NCBI GenBank assembly: GCA_045647345.1
Contig: JAZRMG010000098.1
Coordinates: 1-40,349, forward strand
DNA from: UBA1189 sp045647345
GTDB lineage: Bacteria > Bacteroidota > Bacteroidia > Bacteroidales > Bacteroidaceae
Reading direction: 5' to 3'
Length of the DNA: 40,349 nucleotides
Part shown: piece after piece, positions 22,701 to 30,578 of the stretch
Layout: each line of letters begins with the position of its first letter
How positions within the stretch are numbered: position 1 is the stretch's first letter
Notes under the pieces: generated by a model
Database searches by the model: none
What the model saw: only the letters and a program-made list of their open reading frames with translations
What the model was told of the DNA's origin: nothing
Made by a program: the position numbers and the translations under genes

Positions 22701-24381
22701 CGTGACGTTCCAAAGCGGGAAATACACCTTAAAGGGCGAAGGCGGCATCAGCGGCACAGGCAACGTCACGGTGGAGAAGGATGCCGACGTGACCCTAAAC
22801 ATGAAATACAGCGACTACACGGGCAAGACCATCGTCAATGGTGGCCGACTGACCGTATCAAACTTCTATGACGGCGGACAGAAGAGCGCCATCGGCGCTG
22901 CCACGGCACAGGAGGGCAACCTGCAACTGAATGGCGGAACGATAGTGCTGAGCCAGGACAACATGGGCACCGACCGCATCATCACCCTCACCGACACGGC
23001 CACCATACACATCAGCAAGTCGAACAGCGCACTCTCAATGAAAGGACAGGTCAAGGGCTCAGGCTACCTGATCAAGGATGGCGCTGGCCAGCTGAACTTC
23101 AGCTATGGCGGAGAGAACAACTTCTCCGGGCTCATCGTGAAGAAAGGCATCGTCGCACAAGGAGCCTGGAATGCCACCTTCGGCAAGAGCGGCTCGCCCA
23201 TGCTGCTGGCGGGCGGCGAGGTACATCAAATCGACGTGAACAGTACCTCGACAGTACCCAACCTCAATCACGTGTTCACCGTCGTGGAGGGCACCAACAA
23301 CACCATCGTAGGCTCTTCGCGCGGAAGAATCAGCGGGTCGTTCCATGGTAGCGGAAACCTCAACATACGCACCCGATACGTGCGTTGCGACATAGGAGCC
23401 AGCTTTGCCAACTTCAAGGGCAAGCTTACCGCCAAGGGAGAAGGCGGCGACTTCCGACTGATGCAGAACGTCACCGACATGTCGCAGACTCGCCTGGTCA
23501 TCGAAGCAGGCACCTACATGGGCCACTTCTCCAGCGGAGGAAAGAACGAGGTGGCAGCAACGACGAAGATAGGCTCTCTCTCGAGCACAGCTACCGACGC
23601 TATATTGGGTGGTTCGCAAAGCACCTGGTCGGTGGGCTATCTCGGCGAGAACACGTCGTTCAGCGGCCTGTTCAAGGCCAGCCGCGTCAACAAGGTAGGC
23701 ACAGGAAAACTGACACTCAAGACTCCCGGCCACACCTCACCCATCTTTGTCTCTGAAGGCATGCTGGAGCTGCAGAACACTACGGCTACAGTCATGAACA
23801 CGGGCCTCATCACCGTACAGAAAGGCGGACAGCTGCTCGGCACGGCCATGGCAGGTGACGTCACCGTACAGCGAGGAGGCCTCATCACTGGCGGTCTCGA
23901 GACATCCACCTCGGGCTCGCTACGCATCAATGGCACATTGACACTACAGGCTGGAGCCACCGTCAAGGTGCGCTTAGGCAAGGGATTGGGCAACTCCACG
24001 ATTACAGCCAAGGGCGCCATCAAGCACGGTGGCGACACCATCTTGGTGAGCATTCCCGCAGGACGCAAACTCAGCGTGGACGACGAGCTGACCATATTCA
24101 AACCTGGGTTCACTTCGGCCACAGGACAGTTCCACGTAAAGTGCGAAGCCGAGGACGGGAGCATCTATGAGTTCGACAGTTCCACATTGCTCACCGACGG
24201 AAAGCTACGCGTCAGCGGGGTTGCCTTGGGCATAGCAGGCATGCCGGCCCCCGACACCTTGGTCGATGTCTATACTACCGACGGCATCAAGCTACGCAGC
24301 GCCGTACCATTCCATCAAGCCCTCGACGGATTGCATCGTGGAATTTATATTGTTGGAGGCATGAAAATATCAAAAAAATAA
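19762..24381 (+). CDS. Secreted family PL11 rhamnogalacturonan lyase with beta-helix region and type IX sorting tail
   Basis: 1,539 residues. A signal peptide (1-21, ending AMA) and a fibronectin-like region (about 50-125) precede a PL11 lyase domain (about 130-665). The lyase contains calcium-type DxDGDG motifs at 156-164 (DLDGDGEFD), 266-274 and 404-412, plus GIGHGDRFILSDIDPDRPG, DVGRGACMDI and TRPAFMGDITGDWREE. Residues about 700-1450 are Gly/Thr/Ser-rich, with repeats like GTLSGNATL and GGRLTVSNF, resembling autotransporter-associated beta-strand repeats. The last 70 residues (VYTTDGIKLRS ... LHRGIYIVGG) look like a type A type IX C-terminal signal. PL11 enzymes cut the rhamnogalacturonan I backbone of pectin. 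Its own promoter and its place inside a core gene order suggest insertion. Confidence 0.83.
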   Translation: MKKVIYILCSLLMMLPMAAMAQRMQQKTGRGVVAVDRTGGRSVTSAGGQGSLISWRKLAEEPEGTTYNVYRRTAGSSDYTKMNGTPLKVTNYKPSTLTNNTEYAVTAISPEGVEGEMSAPFLYKTQAWPNVWFNFDFDDKVIARNDYRTKYVWPMDLDGDGEFDAVVCDRLYAGVGPDDDAEDRRDNDATVSHKIQAYRLSGELLWTVDMGPNMNICGGQNDMVVAYDINCDGRCEVIIKSCDGTRFWDKENETWGLYAMKSQVPDVDGDGIVDYRQQTERNRPFYVSVIDGTTGEEIACSELDYSEVHDGVDTYTRTNRSDYMSDGYAAMDGHFAICYLDGLHPALVMECLDRETNKTHHNYVFTWEYDWTGGVPSNWHHSSTWSRNDKKPWPAEFHQLRVADVDGDGRDEMIQGGYSVNPTTGWFASPGIGHGDRFILSDIDPDRPGLEVYVIQQSALLGQVLYDARTAERIKEWYLPTVFDVGRGACMDIDASRKGYELYSFTDDYIYDCKGEKTSYVRSACGIKTMFEGVWWNGDLQREELSSPGGSGWTTNLMITQVLDKARLVEFSQESSWTAEGGTGTRPAFMGDITGDWREEIILAKQNNDQSLGLVGYTTAMPTNYSIYCLQQDPHYRGDCTTRGYYQHPNTGFYLGGGMPLPPLPPVFVSDLRWKGNGEWTTFDMTQAGTYADGMSLMFDLSGDNSRPISLKAPMAPSVLYLMNPHGHNYTFNNKGTTGTGQLIKSMQGTATFNADLEHTGPTLISEGTLCVNGHIAGPVELRAKGTLSGNATLQDTLIFEGALNHEGCRLKIADMTSKKSMTIPGNVYLEVDTELLEPDCIDCEPFVTCGTLVVEGSLTFKGTNYLTVNLMSDMPAEYIIAKSTDTLICDPAKLKTRGLEGINYDLKVEDNQLILVINDTRAATDGVLWTGAESGIWDYKTPNFVTNTATAFVPGDAVVFTDEGQQKSITLNEMMVSNGVTFQSGKYTLKGEGGISGTGNVTVEKDADVTLNMKYSDYTGKTIVNGGRLTVSNFYDGGQKSAIGAATAQEGNLQLNGGTIVLSQDNMGTDRIITLTDTATIHISKSNSALSMKGQVKGSGYLIKDGAGQLNFSYGGENNFSGLIVKKGIVAQGAWNATFGKSGSPMLLAGGEVHQIDVNSTSTVPNLNHVFTVVEGTNNTIVGSSRGRISGSFHGSGNLNIRTRYVRCDIGASFANFKGKLTAKGEGGDFRLMQNVTDMSQTRLVIEAGTYMGHFSSGGKNEVAATTKIGSLSSTATDAILGGSQSTWSVGYLGENTSFSGLFKASRVNKVGTGKLTLKTPGHTSPIFVSEGMLELQNTTATVMNTGLITVQKGGQLLGTAMAGDVTVQRGGLITGGLETSTSGSLRINGTLTLQAGATVKVRLGKGLGNSTITAKGAIKHGGDTILVSIPAGRKLSVDDELTIFKPGFTSATGQFHVKCEAEDGSIYEFDSSTLLTDGKLRVSGVALGIAGMPAPDTLVDVYTTDGIKLRSAVPFHQALDGLHRGIYIVGGMKISKK

Positions 24382-24408
24382 CATCATATACAAAGACAAC
24401 AAACATTC

Positions 24409-25803
24409 ATGACAATGAAGAAAACAACCTATATCGCCCTGTCAGCATTGGTGCTGCTGTGCGGATGCTCTGAGAAAATACTCCCTATCAGAGGAGTGAA
24501 GAAAGCGGTGGAGACACAGGCTCCACAAGTGGGGAATATAGCCGTAGCCCCTCAGGACACCATCGCCGAAGAGGCCGTGGAGACGACAAGAGCCGAACTT
24601 CCCGCAGTGGAGCGCCAACCCATACCCGAAAAGTGGACTACCATCAAGGACGATTCGCTGGTGGTGATAGAGAGTATGTCGGGCGAACTCGACAGCTTGC
24701 TCAACAGCTGGTATGCGCAGACATACCTCATGGTCGATACCACTTGTTCGTCTACCGTCTCAAACCCCATATTCAGCGACACGGTATACACAGACCGATT
24801 GGCCAATCTCCCTTGTCTAGTACCGATGGTATACAACCAACCCGTACGCAGCAGCATTGACCGATACGCTACGAAACTACGTCATCAGGTATCCTATATG
24901 TTAGGAATGATGGAGTATTATGAGCCTATCATCGAGCAGGCGCTCGACGTGCATGGTGTACCTAACGAGTTGAAATACCTACCCGTCATCGAATCGGCAC
25001 TCAACCCCGTGGCTGTTTCACGTGTAGGAGCTACTGGACTATGGCAGTTCATGTACAGCACGGGCAAGCTCTACGGGCTGAAGCAAAACAGCCTTGTCGA
25101 CGATCGTCGCGACCCCATGAAGGCAACATGGGCTGCCGCCAAACACCTGCGTGACCTGTATGACCGCTTCGGAGCCTGGGACCTCGCCATAGCGGCCTAC
25201 AACTGCGGCACGGGAAATGTAAACAAAGCGATTTATCGCTCGGGTGGCAAGACCAACTTCTGGGATATTTATTACTACTTGCCTCGCGAGACACGCGGCT
25301 ACGTCCCTGCCTTCATAGCAGCCACTTACATCATGACCTATCATGCCGAGCACGGCATCTGCCCCATGGATAGCAAGCTCCCTCTTACTACCGACACCAT
25401 CATGGTTAACCGTTTGCTCCACTTTGATCAGATAGCTGCTGTGTGCGATATTGATATGGAGACCCTACGCGGACTCAACCCACAGTACAAAGAAGATGTC
25501 ATACCTGGTAAGTTCTTGCCGGGTTCGCTCCGCCTTCCCGAGGACAAGATACGTACCTTTATCCTCTCGGGCGACTCCATCTACAACTACAATCGCGAAA
25601 AGTACTTCTCTGAAGAGAAAGTAAAGGTTCTCAAAGGGCAGGCCACCAACACAGGCTTTGTAGTTCACAAGATACGCAGCGGTGAGAGCCTGTCTACCAT
25701 AGCCCGTCGCTATCGCGTGACAATCACCGACTTGAAGCGTTGGAACAACCTGCGCAGTAACAATATCGTAGCAGGCAAGACATTGAAGATATATCCGAGA
25801 TAA
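24409..25803 (+). CDS. mltD: Lytic murein transglycosylase lipoprotein, MltD-like, with LysM
   Basis: 464 residues (codon 3 is an alternative ATG). A lipoprotein signal ends LLCGC, with Cys20 to be acylated. The SLT (goose-lysozyme-like) domain spans about 175-320, with the catalytic Glu195 in LPVIESALNP, then SRVGATGLWQFM and AAYNCGTGNVNKA. A LysM domain closes the protein (about 415-464: VVHKIRSGESLSTIARRY ... VAGKTLKIYP) and binds peptidoglycan. The enzyme cleaves glycan strands to 1,6-anhydro ends during wall growth. It begins 27 bases after the lyase stop and has no obvious promoter in that gap. Confidence 0.9.
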   Translation: MTMKKTTYIALSALVLLCGCSEKILPIRGVKKAVETQAPQVGNIAVAPQDTIAEEAVETTRAELPAVERQPIPEKWTTIKDDSLVVIESMSGELDSLLNSWYAQTYLMVDTTCSSTVSNPIFSDTVYTDRLANLPCLVPMVYNQPVRSSIDRYATKLRHQVSYMLGMMEYYEPIIEQALDVHGVPNELKYLPVIESALNPVAVSRVGATGLWQFMYSTGKLYGLKQNSLVDDRRDPMKATWAAAKHLRDLYDRFGAWDLAIAAYNCGTGNVNKAIYRSGGKTNFWDIYYYLPRETRGYVPAFIAATYIMTYHAEHGICPMDSKLPLTTDTIMVNRLLHFDQIAAVCDIDMETLRGLNPQYKEDVIPGKFLPGSLRLPEDKIRTFILSGDSIYNYNREKYFSEEKVKVLKGQATNTGFVVHKIRSGESLSTIARRYRVTITDLKRWNNLRSNNIVAGKTLKIYPR

Positions 25804-25887
25804 ACAATAATTAAAAATTGAAAATTGAAAATTAAATGCCTATACACTTAATTCTCATTTATCGATTTTCCATTATCCATTAGTATC

Positions 25888-28128
25888 ATGAACACCGACA
25901 AGGAACAAGCCGAAGAGAGGCTCATCAACGAAGCTTTTCAAGGACTCATCAGCAGTTACCTGGCATCGAAGCATCGCAAAAAGGTGGATATCATCACCCG
26001 CGCCTTCAACTTTGCCAAGCACGCACATAAGGGCGTACGCCGCAACTCGGGCGAGCCCTACATCTTGCACCCCATCGCCGTAGCACGCATCGTGTGCGAA
26101 GAGATAGGGTTGGGCTCTACATCCATCTGTGCCGCACTGCTGCACGATGTGGTGGAGGATACCGAGTATACCGTTGAGGACATTGCCAATCTCTTCGGCC
26201 CCAAGATAGCGCAGATCGTGGACGGACTCACCAAGATATCGGGAGGTATCTTTGGCGACAAGGCTTCGGCACAGACCGAGAACTTCAAGAAGCTGCTCCT
26301 CACCATGTCGGAAGACATACGCGTCATCCTTATCAAAATTGCCGACCGCCTGCACAACATGCGCACACTGGAGCATATGGCGCCCAACAAGCAATATAAG
26401 ATTGCGGGAGAGACACTCTACATCTATGCGCCCATTGCTTACCGCCTCGGATTGAACAAGATAAAAATGGAGCTCGAGAACTTGAGCTTCAAATATGAGC
26501 ACCCCGAGGAGTATGCGGCCATCGAAGAAAAACTGGCCATCACACAGGCCGAGCGCGAGATACTGTTTGCCAACTTTACCGCACCCATAAAGGAGAAGCT
26601 CGACGAGATGGGAGTGAAATACACATTGTCAGGACGTATCAAGTCGCCCTACTCGATATGGCGCAAGATGCAGACCAAACACTTGGCCTTCGATGAGATA
26701 TTCGACATACTGGCCGTACGTATCATCTTCGAGCCCAAGAATCCCAAGGAGGAGGCCAATGAGTGCTTCGCCATATACATCGCCCTGTCACACCTCTACC
26801 GCAATCACCCCGACCGCTTCCGCGATTGGGTGAACCAGCCCAAGACGAATGGCTATCAAGCACTGCACATGACGCTCATGAGCAACCATGGCGAGTGGGT
26901 GGAGGTGCAGATACGCAGTCAACGCATGGACGATATCGCCGAACAAGGAGTGGCAGCACACTGGAAATATAAGGAAAAGGGATATGTAGAGGAGGAAGAG
27001 GGCGACCTCAACCATTGGCTGCACACCATCAAAGAGATTCTCGACGACCCGCAGCCCGACGCAATGGATTTCCTCGATGCCATCAAGCTGAACCTCTACT
27101 CCTCGGAGATCTTCGTGTTCACTCCCAAGGGCGAAATCAAGACCATGCCGCAAGGCTGCACCGCACTCGACTTTGCATTCTCGATACACTCTGTGCTGGG
27201 CACTCACTGCATAGGAGCCAAGGTTAACCATAAGCTTGTACCCATGAGTCATGTGCTACAGAGCGGTGACCAGGTGGAGGTACTCACCTCAAAGACGCAG
27301 AATGTGAAACCCGACTGGCTCACGATGGTGACCACAGCCAAGGCACGCAGCAAGATACAGGGTATACTTCGTCGAGAAGAGCGTGCCGCATACAAGGAGG
27401 GCGAACGCTTGTTAAACGAGCTGGTGGAGCACGAGAACCTCACACTCGACGTGCACAACATCGCACGGCTATGTCGTCTTCACAACTTTACCGAATATGA
27501 CCAATTGCTCATGGCCATAGGCCGTGGCACTGTAACATTAGGTGACGCCGAACGTAATGCCCTCAAAGGTACTTCTTCGTCAAGCAACATCCTCGGCCGA
27601 CTCTTCCGCACCAGCAAAAAGGAAGAAGAGCCTTCTAAAACCCCGGTTAACAAAAAAGCACAAGAGATTGACAAGAAACGCCCCCTCATCCTCACCGATG
27701 AGGCTCTGCAAAACAGTTACCGCATGGCAGATTGCTGCCACCCCATTCCGGGCGATGACGTACTAGGGTTCATCGATGACGATGGACAAATTGTTATCCA
27801 CCAACGCAAGTGTCCACACGCAGCTAAACTCAAAGCCGCTTACGGAAACCGCATCGTATCGGCCCAATGGAGCACCCATAAACTTTTATACTTCTCCGTA
27901 TCATTAAGCATAAAAGGTATCGATGGCGTAGGCGTGGTGAACCAAATAACCAATGTCATTTCTCAAGAACTCAACGTAAACATGGAACGCATCCTCATCG
28001 AAGCCTATGACGGTATTTTTGAGGGTACCATACGCCTTCGTGTACATGATGTGGATGATATCAAAATCATCTGCGACAACCTGAAGAAGATAAACAACAT
28101 ACGCTCTGTAATGCGTATTGACGGATAA
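25888..28128 (+). CDS. rsh: Bifunctional (p)ppGpp synthetase/hydrolase (Rsh)
   Basis: 746 residues, full-length RelA/SpoT homologue. The HD hydrolase domain has YILHP (H61) and LLHDVVEDTEYT (H86, D87). The synthetase domain contains GRIKSPYSIWRKM and the helical substrate region. A TGS domain lies near 400-460 (IFVFTPKGEIKTMPQGCTA), and zinc-finger and ACT regions follow (YRMADCCHPIPGDDV; the ACT domain covers the last 80 residues). Both catalytic halves look intact, so it should make and break (p)ppGpp. The upstream spacer (25804-25887) is AT-rich with repeated TTGAAAATT words and carries no certain promoter. Confidence 0.95.
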   Translation: MNTDKEQAEERLINEAFQGLISSYLASKHRKKVDIITRAFNFAKHAHKGVRRNSGEPYILHPIAVARIVCEEIGLGSTSICAALLHDVVEDTEYTVEDIANLFGPKIAQIVDGLTKISGGIFGDKASAQTENFKKLLLTMSEDIRVILIKIADRLHNMRTLEHMAPNKQYKIAGETLYIYAPIAYRLGLNKIKMELENLSFKYEHPEEYAAIEEKLAITQAEREILFANFTAPIKEKLDEMGVKYTLSGRIKSPYSIWRKMQTKHLAFDEIFDILAVRIIFEPKNPKEEANECFAIYIALSHLYRNHPDRFRDWVNQPKTNGYQALHMTLMSNHGEWVEVQIRSQRMDDIAEQGVAAHWKYKEKGYVEEEEGDLNHWLHTIKEILDDPQPDAMDFLDAIKLNLYSSEIFVFTPKGEIKTMPQGCTALDFAFSIHSVLGTHCIGAKVNHKLVPMSHVLQSGDQVEVLTSKTQNVKPDWLTMVTTAKARSKIQGILRREERAAYKEGERLLNELVEHENLTLDVHNIARLCRLHNFTEYDQLLMAIGRGTVTLGDAERNALKGTSSSSNILGRLFRTSKKEEEPSKTPVNKKAQEIDKKRPLILTDEALQNSYRMADCCHPIPGDDVLGFIDDDGQIVIHQRKCPHAAKLKAAYGNRIVSAQWSTHKLLYFSVSLSIKGIDGVGVVNQITNVISQELNVNMERILIEAYDGIFEGTIRLRVHDVDDIKIICDNLKKINNIRSVMRIDG

Positions 28129-28211
28129 CAACCATCACAGCATAACACTACAGAAATAAAGCGACTTAAGACAAGAAAGGGCAGATACTTATGAGGTTTC
28201 CTTAACCCCAT

Positions 28212-28829
28212 TCATTTCACATTGAATGCCAACACACGTTCACCCTCAAGAAACCCCTCGATATGCTGTCCTATCTGCAAGGGACCAACACCTACAGGAG
28301 TACCCGTAAAAATGAGGTCACCCGTTTTGAGCATGAAGTACTGACTCACGTAGCTCACCAATTCGTCTACGCCATAAAGCATATCGACGGTATGTCCACG
28401 TTGTACGGTACGACCATCTATATTTAGATGGAAATGGATATTCTGCATATGAGCAAAACGTTCTACCGGTATGAAGTCACCCAACACGGCCGAACCATCG
28501 AAACCTTTGCACAACTCCCACGGAAGTCCCTCACGGCGGAATCGCTCCTGCATATCGCGAGCAGTAATATCTACGCCCACAGTAACAGCATCGTAATAAC
28601 GATGAGCAAAGCGCGGAGCGATGTTCTTGCCCAATTTGTTGATGCGAACCACCAACTCTGCCTCATAGTCAAAACGCCCGGCAAAATCAGGAATAAAGAA
28701 TGGTTTCCCCCCCTTGAGTATAGCCGAATCGGGTTTCATAAATATCACTGGACTCTCGGGCTTGTCCATCGAGCCATTCAGCTCTTTATTATGTTCAGCA
28801 TAATTCATGCCTACACAGATAATCTTCAT
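28212..28829 (-). CDS. Fumarylacetoacetate hydrolase-family protein
   Basis: 205 residues, the single catalytic domain of the FAH family. The opening is MKIICVGMNYAEHNKEL. Metal ligands are likely E56 and E58 (RFDYEAELVV) and D87 (VGVDITARDMQ), with a catalytic-region Lys108 (CKGFDGSAV) and TGTPVGVG near the end. Small family members act as acylpyruvases, oxaloacetate decarboxylases or hydratases; the substrate cannot be fixed from sequence. It is convergent with the Rsh gene and divergent from the SUI1 gene, and a TACTTTTG -7 element lies 32 bases upstream. Confidence 0.87.
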   Translation of the reverse strand: MKIICVGMNYAEHNKELNGSMDKPESPVIFMKPDSAILKGGKPFFIPDFAGRFDYEAELVVRINKLGKNIAPRFAHRYYDAVTVGVDITARDMQERFRREGLPWELCKGFDGSAVLGDFIPVERFAHMQNIHFHLNIDGRTVQRGHTVDMLYGVDELVSYVSQYFMLKTGDLIFTGTPVGVGPLQIGQHIEGFLEGERVLAFNVK

Positions 28830-28860
28830 AAGTTTCTAAAGTTTTTACTTTTATATCATG

Positions 28861-28868
28861 CAAAAGTA
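28861..28868 (-). promoter_or_regulatory. -7 element upstream of the FAH-family gene
   Basis: On the minus strand this reads TACTTTTG, a TAnnTTTG match 32 bases before the ATG at 28829. No TTTG lies at the right distance upstream. A near match for the divergent SUI1 gene (TATCTTTA, 28889-28896) sits close by. Confidence 0.4.
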
Positions 28869-28918
28869 GTAAAAATTGCGGAATATGCTTATCTTTACGG
28901 CAAAATTAATAACCACAT

Positions 28919-29260
28919 ATGACAAAAGACAACGACTGGAAGAGTCGACTACAAGTAGTATACTCTACCAACCCTGACTATAACTATATCACCGATGACG
29001 AACCCGAAGTAGAGACGCTACCCAAGCAACGCCAGAAACTACGCGTACAAATCGAAAAGAACCACCGAGGAGGAAAGACCGTCACTATCGTGCGCGGCTT
29101 CGTAGGCTCCGATGATGACCTTAAAGCATTGGGAAAACTACTTAAAACACGCTGTGGAGTAGGAGGAACGGCCAAAGACGGAGAAATCATCATTCAAGGC
29201 GACTTCAAGCCTAAGGTTGTTGAGTTGCTCAAAAAAGAGGGATATACAGATACCAAATGA
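28919..29260 (+). CDS. SUI1/YciH-type translation initiation factor
   Basis: 113 residues. The C-terminal two thirds are the eIF1/SUI1 fold: RVQIEKNHRGGKTVTIVRGF, then LGKLLKTRCGVGGTAKDGEI and IQGDFKPKVVELL, with the GVGGT loop typical of the family. The N-terminal 40 residues are a variable acidic tail. Bacterial YciH-like proteins are thought to affect start-site choice or ribosome recycling, but are not essential. It is a single gene with its own control region; its start ATG is at 28919. Confidence 0.88.
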   Translation: MTKDNDWKSRLQVVYSTNPDYNYITDDEPEVETLPKQRQKLRVQIEKNHRGGKTVTIVRGFVGSDDDLKALGKLLKTRCGVGGTAKDGEIIIQGDFKPKVVELLKKEGYTDTK

Positions 29261-29264
29261 TATC

Positions 29265-29383
29265 GCTTCTAATTAGGCATATTCTCTCGCCTTGCACAGA
29301 CTTTAATCTATGCGTAGATAGCTTTTAATTAGGCTGCGGCTCGGAAAACTGCAAATAAATTTGCGTTTTCTCTCGCCTTGCAC
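29265..29383 (+). repeat. Direct repeats in the pheS control region
   Basis: TTCTCTCGCCTTGCAC occurs perfectly at 29282-29297 and 29368-29383, and GCTTCTAATTAGGC (29265-29278) recurs with one change at 29321-29334. The second copy of the 16-base word runs straight into the pheS -7 element, so the region looks like a duplicated promoter segment of which the downstream copy is functional. Confidence 0.65.
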
Positions 29384-29391
29384 TAATTTTG
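29360..29391 (+). promoter_or_regulatory. Bacteroides-type promoter of pheS
   Basis: TTTG at 29360-29363, 20 bases, then TAATTTTG at 29384-29391, 25 bases before the pheS ATG. This is a full match to the Bacteroides consensus. Confidence 0.7.
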
Positions 29392-29416
29392 CAGGCAATT
29401 AGCAAAACATGTCATT

Positions 29417-30436
29417 ATGATAAACAAGATAGAAGCATTGATGGCTGAGGTTGACAACCTTAGCGCCAATAGCGCAGAAGAGTTGGAAGCGCTGCGCATC
29501 AAATATTTGAGTAAGAAGGGAGCTATCAATGACCTGATGGCCGACTTCCGCAACGTTCCCGCTGAACAGAAGAAAGAGGTAGGTATGCGTCTTAATGCCT
29601 TGAAGACTCGTGCTACAGAACGTATCGCCGAACTCAAAGAGGCATTCGAGACTAACGACAGCGGTGCTGCCGAGATGGATCTCACTCGCACAGCATATCC
29701 CATAGAGTTGGGCACACGCCACCCTCTCTCTATTGTGAAGAACGAGATTATCGACATCTTCGCACGCATGGGCTTTGCCCTTGCAGACGGTCCCGAAGTA
29801 GAGGACGACTGGCACGTGTTCTCATCGATGAACTTTGCAGAAGATCACCCGGCACGTGACATGCAGGACACTTTCTTCATCGAGGCACACCCCGACATCA
29901 TCCTTCGCACTCACACCTCATCGGTGCAGAGCCGTGTGATGGAAAACGCCCAGCCCCCCATCCGTATCATATGCCCCGGCCGCGTATACCGCAACGAAGC
30001 TATCAGCTATCGTGCTCACTGCTTCTTCCATCAGGTAGAGGCACTCTACGTAGATAAGAACGTGTCGTTCACCGATCTTAAGCAAGCTCTCTTGCTCTTC
30101 GCCAAGGAGATGTTTGGTGAAGAAACCAAAATACGTCTGCGCCCCTCATACTTCCCCTTCACCGAACCTTCGGCAGAGATGGATATCAGTTGTAATATCT
30201 GCGGCGGTAAGGGTTGTCCCTTCTGTAAAGGTACAGGTTGGGTAGAGATTCTTGGCTGCGGCATGGTAGACCCCAACGTACTCGAGCTCAACGGCATCGA
30301 CAGCAAGGAATACTCAGGATATGCTCTCGGCATGGGTATCGAACGTATCACCAACCTCAAGTATCAGGTAAAAGACCTGCGCATGTTCTCGGAGAACGAC
30401 GTGCGCTTCCTCAAAGAGTTCGAGGCAGCCAACTGA
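29417..30436 (+). CDS. pheS: Phenylalanyl-tRNA synthetase alpha subunit
   Basis: 339 residues. The N-terminal coiled coil (about 1-80) binds tRNA. The class II core has RTAYPIELGTRHPLSIV, a motif 2 region (GRVYRNEAISYRAHCFFHQVE) and motif 3 (GYALGMGIERITNL). A CNICGGKGCPFCKGTGW cysteine cluster is seen near residue 256. PheS pairs with PheT to charge tRNA-Phe; pheT is not in the window. It has a clear promoter and is followed by a GC-rich hairpin, so it is probably monocistronic. Confidence 0.95.
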   Translation: MINKIEALMAEVDNLSANSAEELEALRIKYLSKKGAINDLMADFRNVPAEQKKEVGMRLNALKTRATERIAELKEAFETNDSGAAEMDLTRTAYPIELGTRHPLSIVKNEIIDIFARMGFALADGPEVEDDWHVFSSMNFAEDHPARDMQDTFFIEAHPDIILRTHTSSVQSRVMENAQPPIRIICPGRVYRNEAISYRAHCFFHQVEALYVDKNVSFTDLKQALLLFAKEMFGEETKIRLRPSYFPFTEPSAEMDISCNICGGKGCPFCKGTGWVEILGCGMVDPNVLELNGIDSKEYSGYALGMGIERITNLKYQVKDLRMFSENDVRFLKEFEAAN

Positions 30437-30466
30437 CCTTTTCGTTCTTGAAATAGCGTAGATAGA

Positions 30467-30506
30467 ACAACAAGCGCGTGACCCAGTTGGTGTCACGCGC
30501 TATTGT
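30467..30506 (+). terminator. Hairpin after pheS
   Basis: AGCGCGTGAC (30473-30482) pairs perfectly with GTCACGCGCT (30492-30501) around a 9-base loop, with further AACAA/TTGTT pairing outside. Only a weak T-rich tail follows, but the strong stem makes it the likely end of the pheS transcript. Confidence 0.55.
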
Positions 30507-30578
30507 TAATTCACAACAACAATCTACAAGAGAAACACAATAAAAAAAGCCTTTTTGCGTTTACCTAATGACATTAAA

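Noticed and set aside
23059..23733. 224-residue ORF opposite the lyase gene
   Set aside because: Antisense shadow in the GC-rich beta-repeat region.
25873..26502. 209-residue ORF opposite the Rsh gene
   Set aside because: Antisense shadow; the plus strand encodes the intact HD domain.
28428..28922. 164-residue ORF on the plus strand
   Set aside because: Antisense to the FAH-family gene, which has clear family motifs.
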